Assembly: GCA_030837265.1 (NCBI GenBank) | Contig: JAUPKV010000261.1 | Coordinates: 1 to 16,741 of the forward strand | Source: Methanobacteriota archaeon | GTDB taxonomy: Archaea; Halobacteriota; Methanosarcinia; Methanosarcinales; Methanosarcinaceae | DNA length: 16,741 bases | Direction of reading: 5' to 3' | Part shown: in pieces, positions 1 through 7,973 of the stretch | Layout: each line of letters begins with the position of its first letter | Numbering within the stretch: position 1 is the stretch's first letter | Position numbers and translations under genes: made by a program | Notes under the pieces: model-generated | Told to the model about the DNA's origin: nothing | What the model saw: the letters and a program-made list of their open reading frames with translations, nothing else | Databases searched by the model: none

Positions 1-226
1 ACCTTAACAATTCTTTTAATTAGGTGATTTTACCTTTTGTTTTGTGTTTTGTAGATATCGCCGCTTATAAGGTTAACACTATTATTTAATCAGAATTATA
101 TGAGGACAAAATCAAGCATATCCGAATTACTTAGGTATCAAAACTGGTTGACGCATCCGACTACAAACAATAGAGCATTTTCTCACCCTTTAAAGGGAAA
201 AAGGGAGAATAGAAGGGGATTATACT
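1..226. other. Upstream region of the PKD-protein gene
   Basis: No gene is seen here. The stretch is AT-rich and holds a TATA-like sequence (CTTATAAGG) near 64-72 that could start a long-leader transcript of the gene at 227. A purine-rich stretch at 213-219 (GAAGGGG) is the ribosome binding site of that gene. Confidence 0.4.
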
Positions 227-1195
227 GTGAAAATTGAGCTGACAAATATAAATTCTGAATATGGAGTAAAATCTATCAGATTAAAAAGGAAGGAGCTTTT
301 ATTTGGTTTGCTTTCTACATTTCTTTTATTTTGTTTACTTGTTTCTCCAGTAGCAGCTGCTGTAACGGAATTGAAGATTTCACCACTCAAGCCAGCTGTA
401 GGAGATATAATAGAAGTAACAGGCAAGGCTTCTCCGGGAGAACACATAAACGCTAAGGTTACACTTAATCAGAGGGTCTCGGTTTTCGGGAGACGATATC
501 GACTCCTTGTTAATGATATCAAAGTTCCAGTAGACACAAGTACCCAGTTTACTGTTACGGCTTATGGAGTAAAAAACCTGCACGTACAGGTTAAGAAATT
601 TGGTATTACAATTTCCAACTCCACGGCACAAGGCTTTGGGGGAATTGCGACCATAACTAAGGGACATGTACTACCTTTGACTTATGATGTCCTTATTGAC
701 GGCGATGCCCGTGATGGGTCTGCTGTGTACCTTATGATTACAGGGTCTCAGACACTCGTAGCTGACTCACGAGGAAGATTTGAATCCAATATAGAAACAT
801 CTTCAATGCCAGCAGGTAAATATTCGGTAAAGGTAGGGAGGATCGAGAGGACAATCACACTGAGACCAGCAGGGCAAGGAGATGGGCATAAAAAGCCTGT
901 TGCTGACTTTTCTGCATTCCCCACCTCTGGAAAACCACCACTGAAGGTGCAGTTTACTGACAAAAGCAAAGGATCTCCAACTTCGTGGTACTGGAGTTTT
1001 GGAGACGGGACATATTCAATAGAAAAGAATCCTCCACATACATACAGTAAAGTCGGAAAATACACTGTTACCTTAACAGTAGAAAACGAAGCAGGAAGTA
1101 ATATGATAACAAAGTCCAGATATATCACAGTTTCCAAAAGCAAGTGGAGTGTACTTGATAGTTTGACATTTCCTCTGACTTCATGGGTGCAATGA
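227..1195 (+). CDS. Exported PKD-domain protein
   Basis: This gene encodes a 322-residue protein that is probably secreted or held at the cell surface. Residues 1-19 are polar and basic, residues 25-45 form a hydrophobic segment ending in VAAA, and together they look like a signal peptide. Residues 46-215 are beta-rich and I cannot assign them to a family. Residues 224-303 form a PKD domain with the hallmark WSFGDGT (256-262), HTY (271-273) and the YTVTLTV strand (279-285). PKD domains are beta-sandwich modules common in Methanosarcina surface proteins. No C-terminal membrane anchor is visible. The start is a GTG, chosen because GAAGGGG at 213-219 sits 7 nt upstream. The next gene is a membrane protease-like protein on the same strand 112 nt downstream. 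The molecular role is unknown; a part in cell-envelope structure or adhesion is only an inference. Confidence 0.85.
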   Translation: MKIELTNINSEYGVKSIRLKRKELLFGLLSTFLLFCLLVSPVAAAVTELKISPLKPAVGDIIEVTGKASPGEHINAKVTLNQRVSVFGRRYRLLVNDIKVPVDTSTQFTVTAYGVKNLHVQVKKFGITISNSTAQGFGGIATITKGHVLPLTYDVLIDGDARDGSAVYLMITGSQTLVADSRGRFESNIETSSMPAGKYSVKVGRIERTITLRPAGQGDGHKKPVADFSAFPTSGKPPLKVQFTDKSKGSPTSWYWSFGDGTYSIEKNPPHTYSKVGKYTVTLTVENEAGSNMITKSRYITVSKSKWSVLDSLTFPLTSWVQ

Positions 1196-1222
1196 GTAAG
1201 TCTTGAGATTTTCTCCATCTTA

Positions 1223-1250
1223 AAATTTTGGGATTTTTGGCCTAAAATTT
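1223..1250 (+). terminator. Hairpin between the PKD and CPBP genes
   Basis: AAATTTTGGG (1223-1232) pairs with CCTAAAATTT (1241-1250), with one G-U pair and an 8-nt T-rich loop. It lies 28 nt after the PKD gene stop. It could limit read-through into the downstream CPBP gene or protect the mRNA end. No strong U-run follows, so termination is not certain. Confidence 0.35.
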
Positions 1251-1307
1251 CATCAATAACCTTCAACTATCCAAATAATCCCAAATATCGACAAAGGAGT
1301 GCCTCTC

Positions 1308-2495
1308 ATGAAAAAGTCAATCAAGTTTCATAAAGGACGAAATAAATTGGAGTTTCTAATTGCTTCAGCTCTGATTCTGGCTTTGTTGGCAATTTATCCT
1401 GCAGCCGCATCTGTTAGCAGCCTACAGCTTCCTTCTTATCTGGAGATTGGGGATGCTTCGGCTAAAATATACAATAATATTTTGATAGAGAGTTTAGGAG
1501 TTACTTTAACTTCTTATGAAAACTTTGGGCTCCTTAAAGAAATTGGACAACATATCAATGCCTTAAATATGCTGGGGGGAGTATGGGTAGCATTCTTGCT
1601 CGGTCTGCTACATGTACCTATAATCAAGAGAGAAAATGGATTAATAAAATATTTCCGTAAAGCTCTCTATTCATTTAAAATCAGAAGAATGGTAGGGACT
1701 GAAGAAGCAGTTCAGGAAAAGGTCACTGCCAGATATTTCTGGTTGTACATTGCAATCCCAATTCTATGCATAGTCATTGCCGAGCTACTTATCTTTTCTG
1801 GCAGGTTAGAAACAGCTGTCTGGATTCATATTGGAGTCCTGATTGCTCTTTCCCTTTCCAGTATATTTATAAAAGACACGAGAATCCATAAAATCTACAT
1901 GCCATTAATGCTTCTTCCGATTCTGAGACTTGTAAACCTTTCGATGCCTATTTTTTTTAAAACCACACTTTATACTTTTATCTTTGTATACAGTCCCCTT
2001 GTAGCCTCATTAGCAGTAATAATAATACACCAGCGGACCTCTCTTGAAGAGATAGGCATTACTAAAAAGCATTTCCTAACCTATATGATCCTCTCGGTAC
2101 CCCTTGGTTTTTTGCTTGGGCTTGGAGAGTATCTTATCATCAGGCCAGGGTACTTGATTCCAGATCTTACTTTAGGAAAACTCCTTATGCTCACTATTAT
2201 CATGGTCTTCTTTGTGGGTCTGGTCGAAGAACTAATCTTCAGGTCAATTCTTCAGGTCAGGTTTGAGCAAATACTAGGAGTACAGAAAGCTCTGATAATT
2301 ACAAGTCTCCTTTTTGGACTCATGCACTCAGGATATGGTACCTTTTATGAAATGCTTTATACTGGCTTTGTCGGGCTTGTTATCGGCGTTATTTTCCACA
2401 AAACGAGGAGTCTGCCTTTTGTTGCCATCTTGCACGGTATGGTCAATGTTTTCCTCTTCGGAGTCCTGCCTCTATATCTGCTTGGCTGGAGATAA
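1308..2495 (+). CDS. CPBP-family intramembrane metalloprotease-like protein
   Basis: The product is a 395-residue polytopic membrane protein with many hydrophobic segments, the first at about residues 15-37. The C-terminal part carries the three motifs of the CPBP (CAAX protease/Abi, type II CAAX prenyl endopeptidase-like) family. These are EELIFR with E307, E308 and R312, FGLMH with H340, and HGMVN with H376 and N380. In this family the glutamates and histidines form the catalytic site in the membrane. All key residues are present, so it may be an active protease; archaeal substrates of this family are mostly unknown. The N-terminal 250 residues are longer than the minimal domain and hold extra membrane segments. 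The ATG at 1308 is preferred over the in-frame GTG at 1299 because AAAGGAG (about 1293-1299) is a good Shine-Dalgarno for 1308 and overlaps the GTG. The partner PKD gene upstream may be cotranscribed. Confidence 0.88.
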   Translation: MKKSIKFHKGRNKLEFLIASALILALLAIYPAAASVSSLQLPSYLEIGDASAKIYNNILIESLGVTLTSYENFGLLKEIGQHINALNMLGGVWVAFLLGLLHVPIIKRENGLIKYFRKALYSFKIRRMVGTEEAVQEKVTARYFWLYIAIPILCIVIAELLIFSGRLETAVWIHIGVLIALSLSSIFIKDTRIHKIYMPLMLLPILRLVNLSMPIFFKTTLYTFIFVYSPLVASLAVIIIHQRTSLEEIGITKKHFLTYMILSVPLGFLLGLGEYLIIRPGYLIPDLTLGKLLMLTIIMVFFVGLVEELIFRSILQVRFEQILGVQKALIITSLLFGLMHSGYGTFYEMLYTGFVGLVIGVIFHKTRSLPFVAILHGMVNVFLFGVLPLYLLGWR

Positions 2496-2528
2496 TGTGA
2501 TATTCTTGTTTAGGATTTACACAAATCT

Positions 2529-2602
2529 GGCTTACACAAATTAAACTTGCCTTTCAAAGATGAATAATTTTTCGTTATCTTCTGGCTTTGTTTGTGTAAG
2601 CC
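2529..2602. repeat. 12-bp perfect inverted repeat after the CPBP gene
   Basis: GGCTTACACAAA (2529-2540) is matched exactly in inverse by TTTGTGTAAGCC (2591-2602), with a 50-nt spacer. A further direct partial copy (TTTACACAAAT) begins just upstream of the first arm, at about 2517, so the motif TTACACAAA occurs three times. Confidence 0.7.
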
Positions 2603-2740
2603 TAAGAACAGAATAATCCTGACAATAACTATTTTGTTAAGATGGAAGATATTCCTCCATTTTCAGAAAAGGAAATAAAGAGGCTTGTTTTGTGTCCATT
2701 TTTTCCACAATGATTTAGGGACATGACCCAGTTTGGAGCT

Positions 2741-2845
2741 TGTCCGACAATTACTAAAAGTAATAAATTAATTCCTTATTTTTCCATTTAAAGGCCTTAA
2801 TGCCTTATTTTTGTTACTTTTATTACTGACTGCAATTGCCGGACA
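2741..2845. repeat. Long imperfect palindrome, possible MITE remnant
   Basis: TGTCCGACAATT (2741-2752) pairs with AATTGCCGGACA (2834-2845), 11 of 12 positions. Further in, TAAAAGTAATAAA (2755-2767) pairs with TTTGTTACTTTTA (2810-2822), 12 of 13 positions. The structure is centred on the palindrome AAGGCCTT (2791-2798). The arm spacing differs by about 9 nt on the two sides, as in a decaying element. No target-site duplication was identified. Confidence 0.5.
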
Positions 2846-2896
2846 GCCTGCAAGCTGTGGGGGGTATTCAAATGAAATAAAAATTAGGCAGGAAGA

Positions 2897-3304
2897 CTAC
2901 AGTACCTTTTTTCCTGCATCCGGGCCGCCTTTGCATTCATAAATATCGGTTATTTTAAAAATTACAAGAGCTTTTGCAGGGTACTTTTCTCCGATACTCT
3001 TGGCCATTTTATGCATTTTCTCGTAGTCTTCTCCTTCGGTCTTGATCTCGATATCCCCTTTTATCTGGTAACAGCCTTTGATTTCTCCACCCCAGATGTA
3101 GAGTGATCCTCTTGGGTTTTCGTCCAGGTTCTTTCGGGTTTTGTTAAAATAATTGTCTGTAATCCAGATTGTCTCGCCGTCTTCCTGCAGCTTGCACATG
3201 CCGATAGGTATTACGTTCGGTTCTCCATTCTTTGATGCGGTTGCAAAAGGAAAAATTCGCATCTTTGCAAAGTCCTCTTTCATCTCTTCGCTTAGTTTGA
3301 CCAT
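2897..3304 (-). CDS. FMN-binding pyridoxamine 5'-phosphate oxidase-fold protein
   Basis: This is a 135-residue protein of the split-barrel, PNPOx-like flavin-binding superfamily. Near the N-terminus FPFATAS (18-24) and NGEPNVIPIG (26-35) fit the first strands of the barrel. TRKNLDENPR (56-65) and CYQIKGD (78-84) fit the usual phosphate-binding and barrel segments. The size matches the small single-domain members rather than true PdxH, which is longer. A role in PLP salvage is therefore not shown. These small proteins often bind FMN or F420 and reduce unknown substrates. The ATG start is supported by AAGGAG about 8 nt upstream. It follows pdxT on the same strand, but a 167-nt gap with its own TATA box (3352-3359) suggests separate transcription. 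The substrate is unknown. Confidence 0.85.
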   Translation of the reverse strand: MVKLSEEMKEDFAKMRIFPFATASKNGEPNVIPIGMCKLQEDGETIWITDNYFNKTRKNLDENPRGSLYIWGGEIKGCYQIKGDIEIKTEGEDYEKMHKMAKSIGEKYPAKALVIFKITDIYECKGGPDAGKKVL

Positions 3305-3351
3305 ATTGCTTACTCCTTAATTGAATCTTTTTTAACTAATATGAGGCAATC

Positions 3352-3359
3352 AATATATA
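3352..3359 (-). promoter_or_regulatory. TATA box (BoxA) of the FMN-binding protein gene
   Basis: On the - strand the sequence TATATATT, preceded by A/T-rich bases, lies about 48 nt before the ATG at 3304. A start site about 25 nt downstream would give a leader of roughly 25 nt that contains the AAGGAG ribosome binding site. Confidence 0.5.
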
Positions 3360-3471
3360 GCTTTAAAGCCTTCATAAAAAAATAAAATTAAGGAAATACT
3401 ATTCTATTTTTACTATATAAAAAACAGGTAAAAAATAGGACTGGAAAAAGCTGAAAGTCGCTGTAGTACAA

Positions 3472-4068
3472 TCAGTTAAAAATTTTATTCAGGAAATACT
3501 GGTGAATGCGCAAATCATCGGTTAATTCTGGATGAAAAGCAAGGACCAGCACATTTCTCTGCTCTGCAGCAACAATCATGTCATCAAGCTTTGAGAGTAT
3601 GCGCACTCCCTGCCCGCAGCTTATTATTCCGGGAGCTCGGATAAATACGCCGGTGAAAGTAGAATCAAGGAACCCAACGTCAAGCTCTGCCTCAAACGAA
3701 TCTTTTTGCCTCCCGAAAGCGTTTCTGTTAACTTTAATATTCATAATGCCGAGCAGCTCCTGGCTGGTCTTTTGAACCTGCTCGTCTCCCTCCTTTGCAA
3801 GCACAATCAAACCTGCACAGGTTCCGAGGATAGGTACTCTCCGCACAGCCGCATCCTTAATTTCCTCAGAAATTCCCTCTCGGGCCAACAGCCTGCAGAG
3901 AGTCGTACTTTCACCTCCCGGAATCACAATCCCGCTGCACTGCGGAACAATTCCCTTATGCTTTATAGCCACAACCTCTGCACATACCCCTCTTTCCTCA
4001 AGGGCTCTCTTTAAAGCATCAATATGCTCTGAAACCGCTCCTTGAATAGCGATTACACCTATTTTCAT
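3472..4068 (-). CDS. pdxT: Pyridoxal 5'-phosphate synthase glutaminase subunit PdxT
   Basis: PdxT hydrolyses glutamine and passes ammonia to PdxS for PLP synthesis. The protein of 198 residues is the usual length. It begins MKIGVIAIQGAV, the typical PdxT start. It has the PGGEST oxyanion motif (50-55), the nucleophile C84 in GTCAGL, and the H179-P-E181 pair near the C-terminus, so the Cys-His-Glu triad is complete. The ATG at 4068 is chosen over the upstream in-frame ATG at 4080 because it matches the family start and has GGTG 6 nt upstream. The gene lies 186 nt after pdxS on the same strand. That gap holds a repeat array and a hairpin (listed separately), so the two subunits may be differently expressed even though they work in one complex. 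Confidence 0.96.
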   Translation of the reverse strand: MKIGVIAIQGAVSEHIDALKRALEERGVCAEVVAIKHKGIVPQCSGIVIPGGESTTLCRLLAREGISEEIKDAAVRRVPILGTCAGLIVLAKEGDEQVQKTSQELLGIMNIKVNRNAFGRQKDSFEAELDVGFLDSTFTGVFIRAPGIISCGQGVRILSKLDDMIVAAEQRNVLVLAFHPELTDDLRIHQYFLNKIFN

Positions 4069-4150
4069 GAAAAACACCATTTTCCAGAGTTTATTTTAAA
4101 TGAACTTATTATTTATGAAAGAATGGATCATTTTTAAAAATAAATTTTTT

Positions 4151-4186
4151 AGTCCTCTTGAGCGAGCAACGCGAGCGAAAAGGACT
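4151..4186. repeat. AGTCCT/AGGACT stem with internal GCGAGC repeat
   Basis: AGTCCT (4151-4156) and AGGACT (4181-4186) are exact inverse arms. The 24-nt loop holds GCGAGC twice (4162-4167 and 4171-4176). Read on the - strand the stem is followed by a run ending in AAAAAATTTATTTTT, so it could act as a terminator or attenuator between pdxS and pdxT. The GC-rich motif stands out from the AT-rich surroundings. Confidence 0.6.
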
Positions 4187-4196
4187 GCGGGCTCCC

Positions 4197-4252
4197 GAAT
4201 CGCAACTCGGGAATCGCAACTCGGGAATCGCAACTCGGGAATCGCAGCCTGG
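4197..4252. repeat. 14-bp tandem repeat, three exact copies plus one degenerate
   Basis: The unit GAATCGCAACTCGG occurs at 4197-4210, 4211-4224 and 4225-4238. A diverged fourth copy, GAATCGCAGCCTGG, occupies 4239-4252. The array ends 2 nt before the pdxS stop codon. Adjacent bases allow CCCGA (4194-4198) to pair with TCGGG (4207-4211). Units are contiguous with no spacers, so it is not a CRISPR. Confidence 0.9.
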
Positions 4253-4254
4253 TA

Positions 4255-5151
4255 TTACCAGCCACGTTCCTGAAGGGCTTCTTCTATAGGAATCGTATCT
4301 GCACAAATGCCTTTCATTCCGGAGCCTATTCCTTTTGAGATCTCGGCTAGTTTTGTAGGGTTGTCGTAATTATTTACTGCCTCAACTATTGCTTTTGCCA
4401 TTTTCACAGGGTTTTCGGCTTTAAAAATACCGGAACCCACAAAGACACCATCAGCCCCAAGCCGCATCATAAGAGCTGCATCCGCAGGAGTTGCAATCCC
4501 TCCGGCTGCAAAGTTAACCACCGGCAAACGCTGCATTTTTGCAGTTTCCATCACGAGCTCTATGGGAGCCTCTATTTCCCTGGCAACCAAAATAAGTTCT
4601 TCCCTGGTCTTACCTGAGAGTGCACGGATTTCTCCCATGATCTGTTTCATATGCTTTACAGCCTGGCTGACGTCCCCTGTCCCGGCTTCTCCTTTTGTAC
4701 GGATCATGGCAGCTCCTTCGTTTATTCTGCGAAGAGCTTCTCCGAGGTTTCTGGCTCCACAGACAAAAGGTACTGTAAACTGTGTCTTATCGATATGGAA
4801 GTAAGGGTCGGCAGGGGTTAAGACTTCGGATTCGTCTACCATATCAACACCAAGTGCCTCGAGAATTTCAGCTTCTACAAAATGTCCGATCCTGGCTTTT
4901 GCCATTACTGGAATTGTAACTGTCCCAATTATCTGCTGGACTATCTCAGGATTTGCCATCCGGGCAACTCCGCCTGCTTTCCTGATATCTGCGGGAACGG
5001 CTTGAAGGGCCATAACAGCAACCGCTCCGGCTGATTCTGCGATTCTTGCCTGCTCGGGAGTTGTCACATCCATGATCACCCCTCCCTTCTGCATACTGGC
5101 AAATCCCCGCTTGATAAGTTCGGTCCCATGTCTTAATTTTTCAAAATTCAT
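4255..5151 (-). CDS. pdxS: Pyridoxal 5'-phosphate synthase synthase subunit PdxS
   Basis: PdxS condenses ribose 5-phosphate, glyceraldehyde 3-phosphate and PdxT-derived ammonia into PLP, the cofactor used by the two enzymes encoded upstream. The protein of 298 residues is full length. Its (beta/alpha)8 barrel carries the known active-site residues: D28 in VIMDVT, K85 in VMAKARIGH and K153 in [10 protein letters not shown]. These are spaced as D24, K81 and K149 of the Bacillus enzyme. The phosphate loop [10 protein letters not shown] is also present. The ATG at 5151 is preferred to the one at 5160, because GGATGA lies 5 nt upstream of it while nothing suitable precedes 5160. The gap to the metY stop is about 130 nt and contains a probable terminator, so pdxS likely has its own promoter. 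Confidence 0.97.
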   Translation of the reverse strand: MNFEKLRHGTELIKRGFASMQKGGVIMDVTTPEQARIAESAGAVAVMALQAVPADIRKAGGVARMANPEIVQQIIGTVTIPVMAKARIGHFVEAEILEALGVDMVDESEVLTPADPYFHIDKTQFTVPFVCGARNLGEALRRINEGAAMIRTKGEAGTGDVSQAVKHMKQIMGEIRALSGKTREELILVAREIEAPIELVMETAKMQRLPVVNFAAGGIATPADAALMMRLGADGVFVGSGIFKAENPVKMAKAIVEAVNNYDNPTKLAEISKGIGSGMKGICADTIPIEEALQERGW

Positions 5152-5237
5152 GAATGTCATCCATTATGTTATGATTGATTTAAAAACTTAGGATTAATAA
5201 GTGTTATTTCATTATAATAAATAACGAAACAACACTA

Positions 5238-5274
5238 AAAAATGAATAATTACTGTTTTTGTAAGTTTACAAAA
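5238..5274 (-). terminator. Probable terminator after the O-acetylhomoserine sulfhydrylase gene
   Basis: TTTTGTAA (5257-5264) and TTACAAAA (5267-5274) are exact inverse arms starting 6 nt beyond the stop codon. On the - strand a T-run (ATTTTTTAG, about 5237-5245) follows, the pattern expected for an archaeal U-rich termination signal. Confidence 0.5.
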
Positions 5275-5279
5275 CTGTG

Positions 5280-6575
5280 TTATACTTTTTCAAGAGCCTG
5301 TTCAAGGTCTGAAATTATGTCTTCTATATCCTCAGTACCTATGGAAAGGCGTATGTAATCCGGTGTAACACCATTTGCCTCCTGCTCAGCCGCGGTTAGT
5401 TGCTGGTGAGTGGTAGTTGCAGGATGGATGACAAGGCTTTTGGAATCCCCGATGTTGGCAACATGTGAAAAAAGTTCAAGATTATTGATAAAGGATTTAC
5501 CTGCTTCTGCACCACCTTTTACTCCAAAACCCAATAATGCACCATAACCATCTTTGAGGTACCTGGCGGCAAGCTCATGACTTGGATGATCCGGTAAACC
5601 CGGATAGTTAACCCATGATACTTTTGGATGAGTTGAAAGGTATTTTGCAACCTTCAGGGCGTTTTCGGAATGTCGCTGTATCCTCAGGTGCAATGTTTCA
5701 AGCCCCTGGAGTAGCAGGAAAGAATTAAAGGGGGAAAGAGCAGCACCAGTGTCTCGAAGAAGTTGCAGCCTTACTTTGAAAATAAATGCAACATTCCCGA
5801 GGCCAGGAAAATCTGAAAACGTATCCCAATATTTCAGGCCGTGATAACTGGGATCGGGATCTGTTAATTCGGGAAATTTGCCGTTGTTCCAGGAAAACTT
5901 ACCGGAATCTACTATAGTACCAGCGATTGAGTTCCCGTGACCGCCTATGAATTTGGTAGCCGAATGCACAACAATATCTACCCCATAGTCAATGGGCTTG
6001 ACAAGTCCGACAGCACTTGTATTATCTACTACAAGCGGAATTCCGGCTTCATGCGCAATGTCGGCAATCACTTTGAAATCCGGGATATCCAGTTTCGGGT
6101 TACCTATTGATTCGATATAAACAGCTCTCGTTTTATCCGTAATAGCCTGCCTGTATGCTTCAACATTAGTAGAGTCTACGAACGTCACTTTTCTTCCTAA
6201 CTTGGGAAAAGTGTAATTAAAAAGTTCATAGGTTCCGCCGTAGAGATTATTCCCGGATACAATCTCGTCCCCGACCCTGGTAATAGCTAAAAGGGCATAT
6301 GTAATTGCTGCCGAACCTGATGCAACTCCAAGGGCTCCGGTACCACCCTCAATAGCAGCTATGCGTTTTTCAAACACATCCGTAGTAGGGTTCATTATGC
6401 GGGTATAGATGTTGCCAAGTTCTTTAAGGCCAAAAAGATTAGCGGCATGGTCCGTGTCCCGGAAGACATATGATGTAGTCTGATATATCGGTACTACACG
6501 TGCTCCTGTGGTGGGGTCCGGAATCTGTCCGGCATGAAGGGCAAGTGTTCCTAATCTATAGTTTTTTGGTGCCAT
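5280..6575 (-). CDS. metY: O-acetylhomoserine sulfhydrylase (aminocarboxypropyltransferase)
   Basis: This PLP enzyme of the Cys/Met metabolism family makes homocysteine from O-acetylhomoserine and sulfide. At 431 residues it has MetY length, longer than cystathionine gamma-synthase or lyase (about 380-400). Visible marks are the start GTLALHAGQ (9-17), YTRIMNPT (57-64) with the phosphate-binding Y57 and R59, the substrate strand [10 protein letters not shown] (158-167), D184 in VVDNT for the pyridine nitrogen, and the PLP lysine K208 in [11 protein letters not shown]. The ATG has AGGAG about 9 nt upstream. Its start lies only 20 nt after the SepCysS stop, so the two are surely cotranscribed. 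In methanogens homocysteine can also be made from aspartate semialdehyde, so this enzyme may serve salvage or sulfide assimilation. A related gamma-elimination activity cannot be excluded. Confidence 0.93.
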   Translation of the reverse strand: MAPKNYRLGTLALHAGQIPDPTTGARVVPIYQTTSYVFRDTDHAANLFGLKELGNIYTRIMNPTTDVFEKRIAAIEGGTGALGVASGSAAITYALLAITRVGDEIVSGNNLYGGTYELFNYTFPKLGRKVTFVDSTNVEAYRQAITDKTRAVYIESIGNPKLDIPDFKVIADIAHEAGIPLVVDNTSAVGLVKPIDYGVDIVVHSATKFIGGHGNSIAGTIVDSGKFSWNNGKFPELTDPDPSYHGLKYWDTFSDFPGLGNVAFIFKVRLQLLRDTGAALSPFNSFLLLQGLETLHLRIQRHSENALKVAKYLSTHPKVSWVNYPGLPDHPSHELAARYLKDGYGALLGFGVKGGAEAGKSFINNLELFSHVANIGDSKSLVIHPATTTHQQLTAAEQEANGVTPDYIRLSIGTEDIEDIISDLEQALEKV

Positions 6576-6595
6576 TCGGATTTTCTCCTGAGATT

Positions 6596-7960
6596 CTAAT
6601 TATTTACATGAAGTTCATATTTCGCAGCGATTTCCTGGAATGTGTCTACCACATAGCGTACTTGGTCCCAGGAAAGACCGTATGTGTTTAATTTCCAAAC
6701 GCGTGTGGCTCCTGCAAATTCTCCGACGATGCCCTTGCTTGAGAGTTCGTCCGAAAGGAAGAAGCCTTTTCGCTTATGGCTCTGTGCGACTTTATCGAAG
6801 TTGCCGCTTGTATCGACTTTGGAGAGAGTATGTTTGCGGGGGAACTCTGAGACAACCTTACCTCCTTCTATAGCAAGTAGACCGTCGATCAGATAGTTCG
6901 ATTTTTTAACTTCCTCTTCCCAGTTTTTGACTCTCTCCTTGACCGTAGGGAATGAAGCCATCATACCAATCAAAGTCGAGCCCATTAATGTGCAGCCAAG
7001 CATTTCGACTTCTTTAATGCCGAATTTGCGTTTTGTTACGTCTCCTACTGCCTGAGTAGTGCGGAATACTTTGGGAGCCCATTCTTCGGTTGTTGCCAGC
7101 ACACCGGACGGGGCAGGTGATGCCATGCTTTTATGGCCGGAACCCACGACAAAATCCGCTCCGATGTCTTTTCCGTCCACCGGCCTGACCCCAACGGTAT
7201 ACGCGCCGTTGTACAGGAAAGGAATATCGTACTGATGTGCGACTTTTGCGATGCCTTTAACATCATGCTCGTTAGCAAATTGATAATCAAAATGATCTAT
7301 CATTACCAGTACGGGAAGTTTGCCTGTCTCTTGTTTAACTGCCTCTATTTTCTCGGCAGTTGCATCTGCAGTTACAAGCTTATGCTCGTTCAGAGGCACT
7401 TCCCTCACTATCCCTCCTGACTCTTCAACGGTTAAAAACTCTGTATAATGAGCCAGGGCTGAAACGACGACCGAATCACCTTTATTGACAAGAGTGGACG
7501 CTACAGCCTGAAAACCACGCCTGGCCCCGGGCACTACTCGTGCTACATCCATGTTGAGGAAACTAGCCAGCTGTTCATGGAATGGTGCAATCGGCGGAGT
7601 ACTTATTTTGTCCAGTCTGAAAGGTTTGCGGCAGGCGTCGCATGTAGAATAACCATCACCGTAAGCAATGAGCGCCTTTCGCGCTTCCGGAGTAAGCCTA
7701 CCAGCTGCCTGGATTGGCTGAATATTGATGTACGTTTCTTCTCTGGATCGAATCTCGATTGAATCGGCAATCCTTCTAACTTGAGGAGTTCCGGTACTGT
7801 TTTCGATATCATCCAGAATTTTCCTGACTTTGTCTATACCTTCCTTAATAGAGTGTTCTTCTTTCGGACTCGTAGCATTTGGAAGTTTTTGTCGGAGGAT
7901 CTCTCGAACATCTTCAAGAGCAAAAAGTGCCTCAAATGTCTTCTGTGTTCTTATATCCAT
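6596..7960 (-). CDS. pscS: Sep-tRNA:Cys-tRNA synthase (SepCysS)
   Basis: SepCysS converts O-phosphoseryl-tRNA(Cys) to Cys-tRNA(Cys) with PLP and a sulfur donor, the second step of the tRNA-dependent cysteine route of methanogens. The 454-residue protein has the fold type I core, with RRGFQAVAS after VVPGA (143-155) and D222 in VMIDHFDYQ. The PLP lysine is K277 in [15 protein letters not shown]. The three cysteines needed for persulfide transfer in this family are seen as C107 and C110 (STCDAC) and C323 (EMLGCTLMG). About 65 residues precede the core and look alpha-helical, longer than some family members. The ATG start has GAGGT 6 nt upstream, and that ribosome binding site begins only 2 nt after the tRNA-Cys gene ends. 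The partner SepRS is not in the window. MetY follows by 20 nt. Confidence 0.96.
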   Translation of the reverse strand: MDIRTQKTFEALFALEDVREILRQKLPNATSPKEEHSIKEGIDKVRKILDDIENSTGTPQVRRIADSIEIRSREETYINIQPIQAAGRLTPEARKALIAYGDGYSTCDACRKPFRLDKISTPPIAPFHEQLASFLNMDVARVVPGARRGFQAVASTLVNKGDSVVVSALAHYTEFLTVEESGGIVREVPLNEHKLVTADATAEKIEAVKQETGKLPVLVMIDHFDYQFANEHDVKGIAKVAHQYDIPFLYNGAYTVGVRPVDGKDIGADFVVGSGHKSMASPAPSGVLATTEEWAPKVFRTTQAVGDVTKRKFGIKEVEMLGCTLMGSTLIGMMASFPTVKERVKNWEEEVKKSNYLIDGLLAIEGGKVVSEFPRKHTLSKVDTSGNFDKVAQSHKRKGFFLSDELSSKGIVGEFAGATRVWKLNTYGLSWDQVRYVVDTFQEIAAKYELHVNN

Positions 7961-7966
7961 GAGATT

Positions 7967-7971
7967 ACCTC
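7967..7971 (-). promoter_or_regulatory. SepCysS ribosome binding site abutting the tRNA-Cys 3' end
   Basis: On the - strand GAGGT is 6 nt before the SepCysS ATG. Only TT separates it from the tRNA discriminator base at 7974. Cutting of the tRNA 3' end would therefore leave a SepCysS mRNA with a 13-nt leader that keeps this site intact. Confidence 0.75.
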
Positions 7972-7973
7972 AA

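Larger units (their letters stand above)
2496..2896. other. Intergenic region with inverted repeats, no gene
   Basis: This 400-base AT-rich stretch between the CPBP gene (+) and the FMN-binding protein gene (-), which converge, has no convincing coding frame. It holds two inverted-repeat structures, listed separately: a 12-bp pair at 2529-2602 and a longer imperfect palindrome at 2741-2845. Together they suggest the remains of a small non-coding mobile element or bidirectional termination structures. Confidence 0.5.

Noticed and set aside
748..1266. 172-codon antisense frame over the PKD gene
   Set aside because: The opposite strand encodes a clear PKD domain with a ribosome site; the antisense product has no family signature.
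4197..4252. Possible CRISPR array
   Set aside because: Units are 14 bp and directly contiguous with no spacers; no cas genes are present.
4109..4306. Open frame on the - strand over the pdxS end and repeat array
   Set aside because: It starts inside pdxS and runs through the tandem repeats; its sequence is repeat-derived and it has no family features.
6640..7812. Several 60-95-codon frames inside SepCysS on both strands
   Set aside because: They are shadows of a strongly supported gene with complete catalytic residues.
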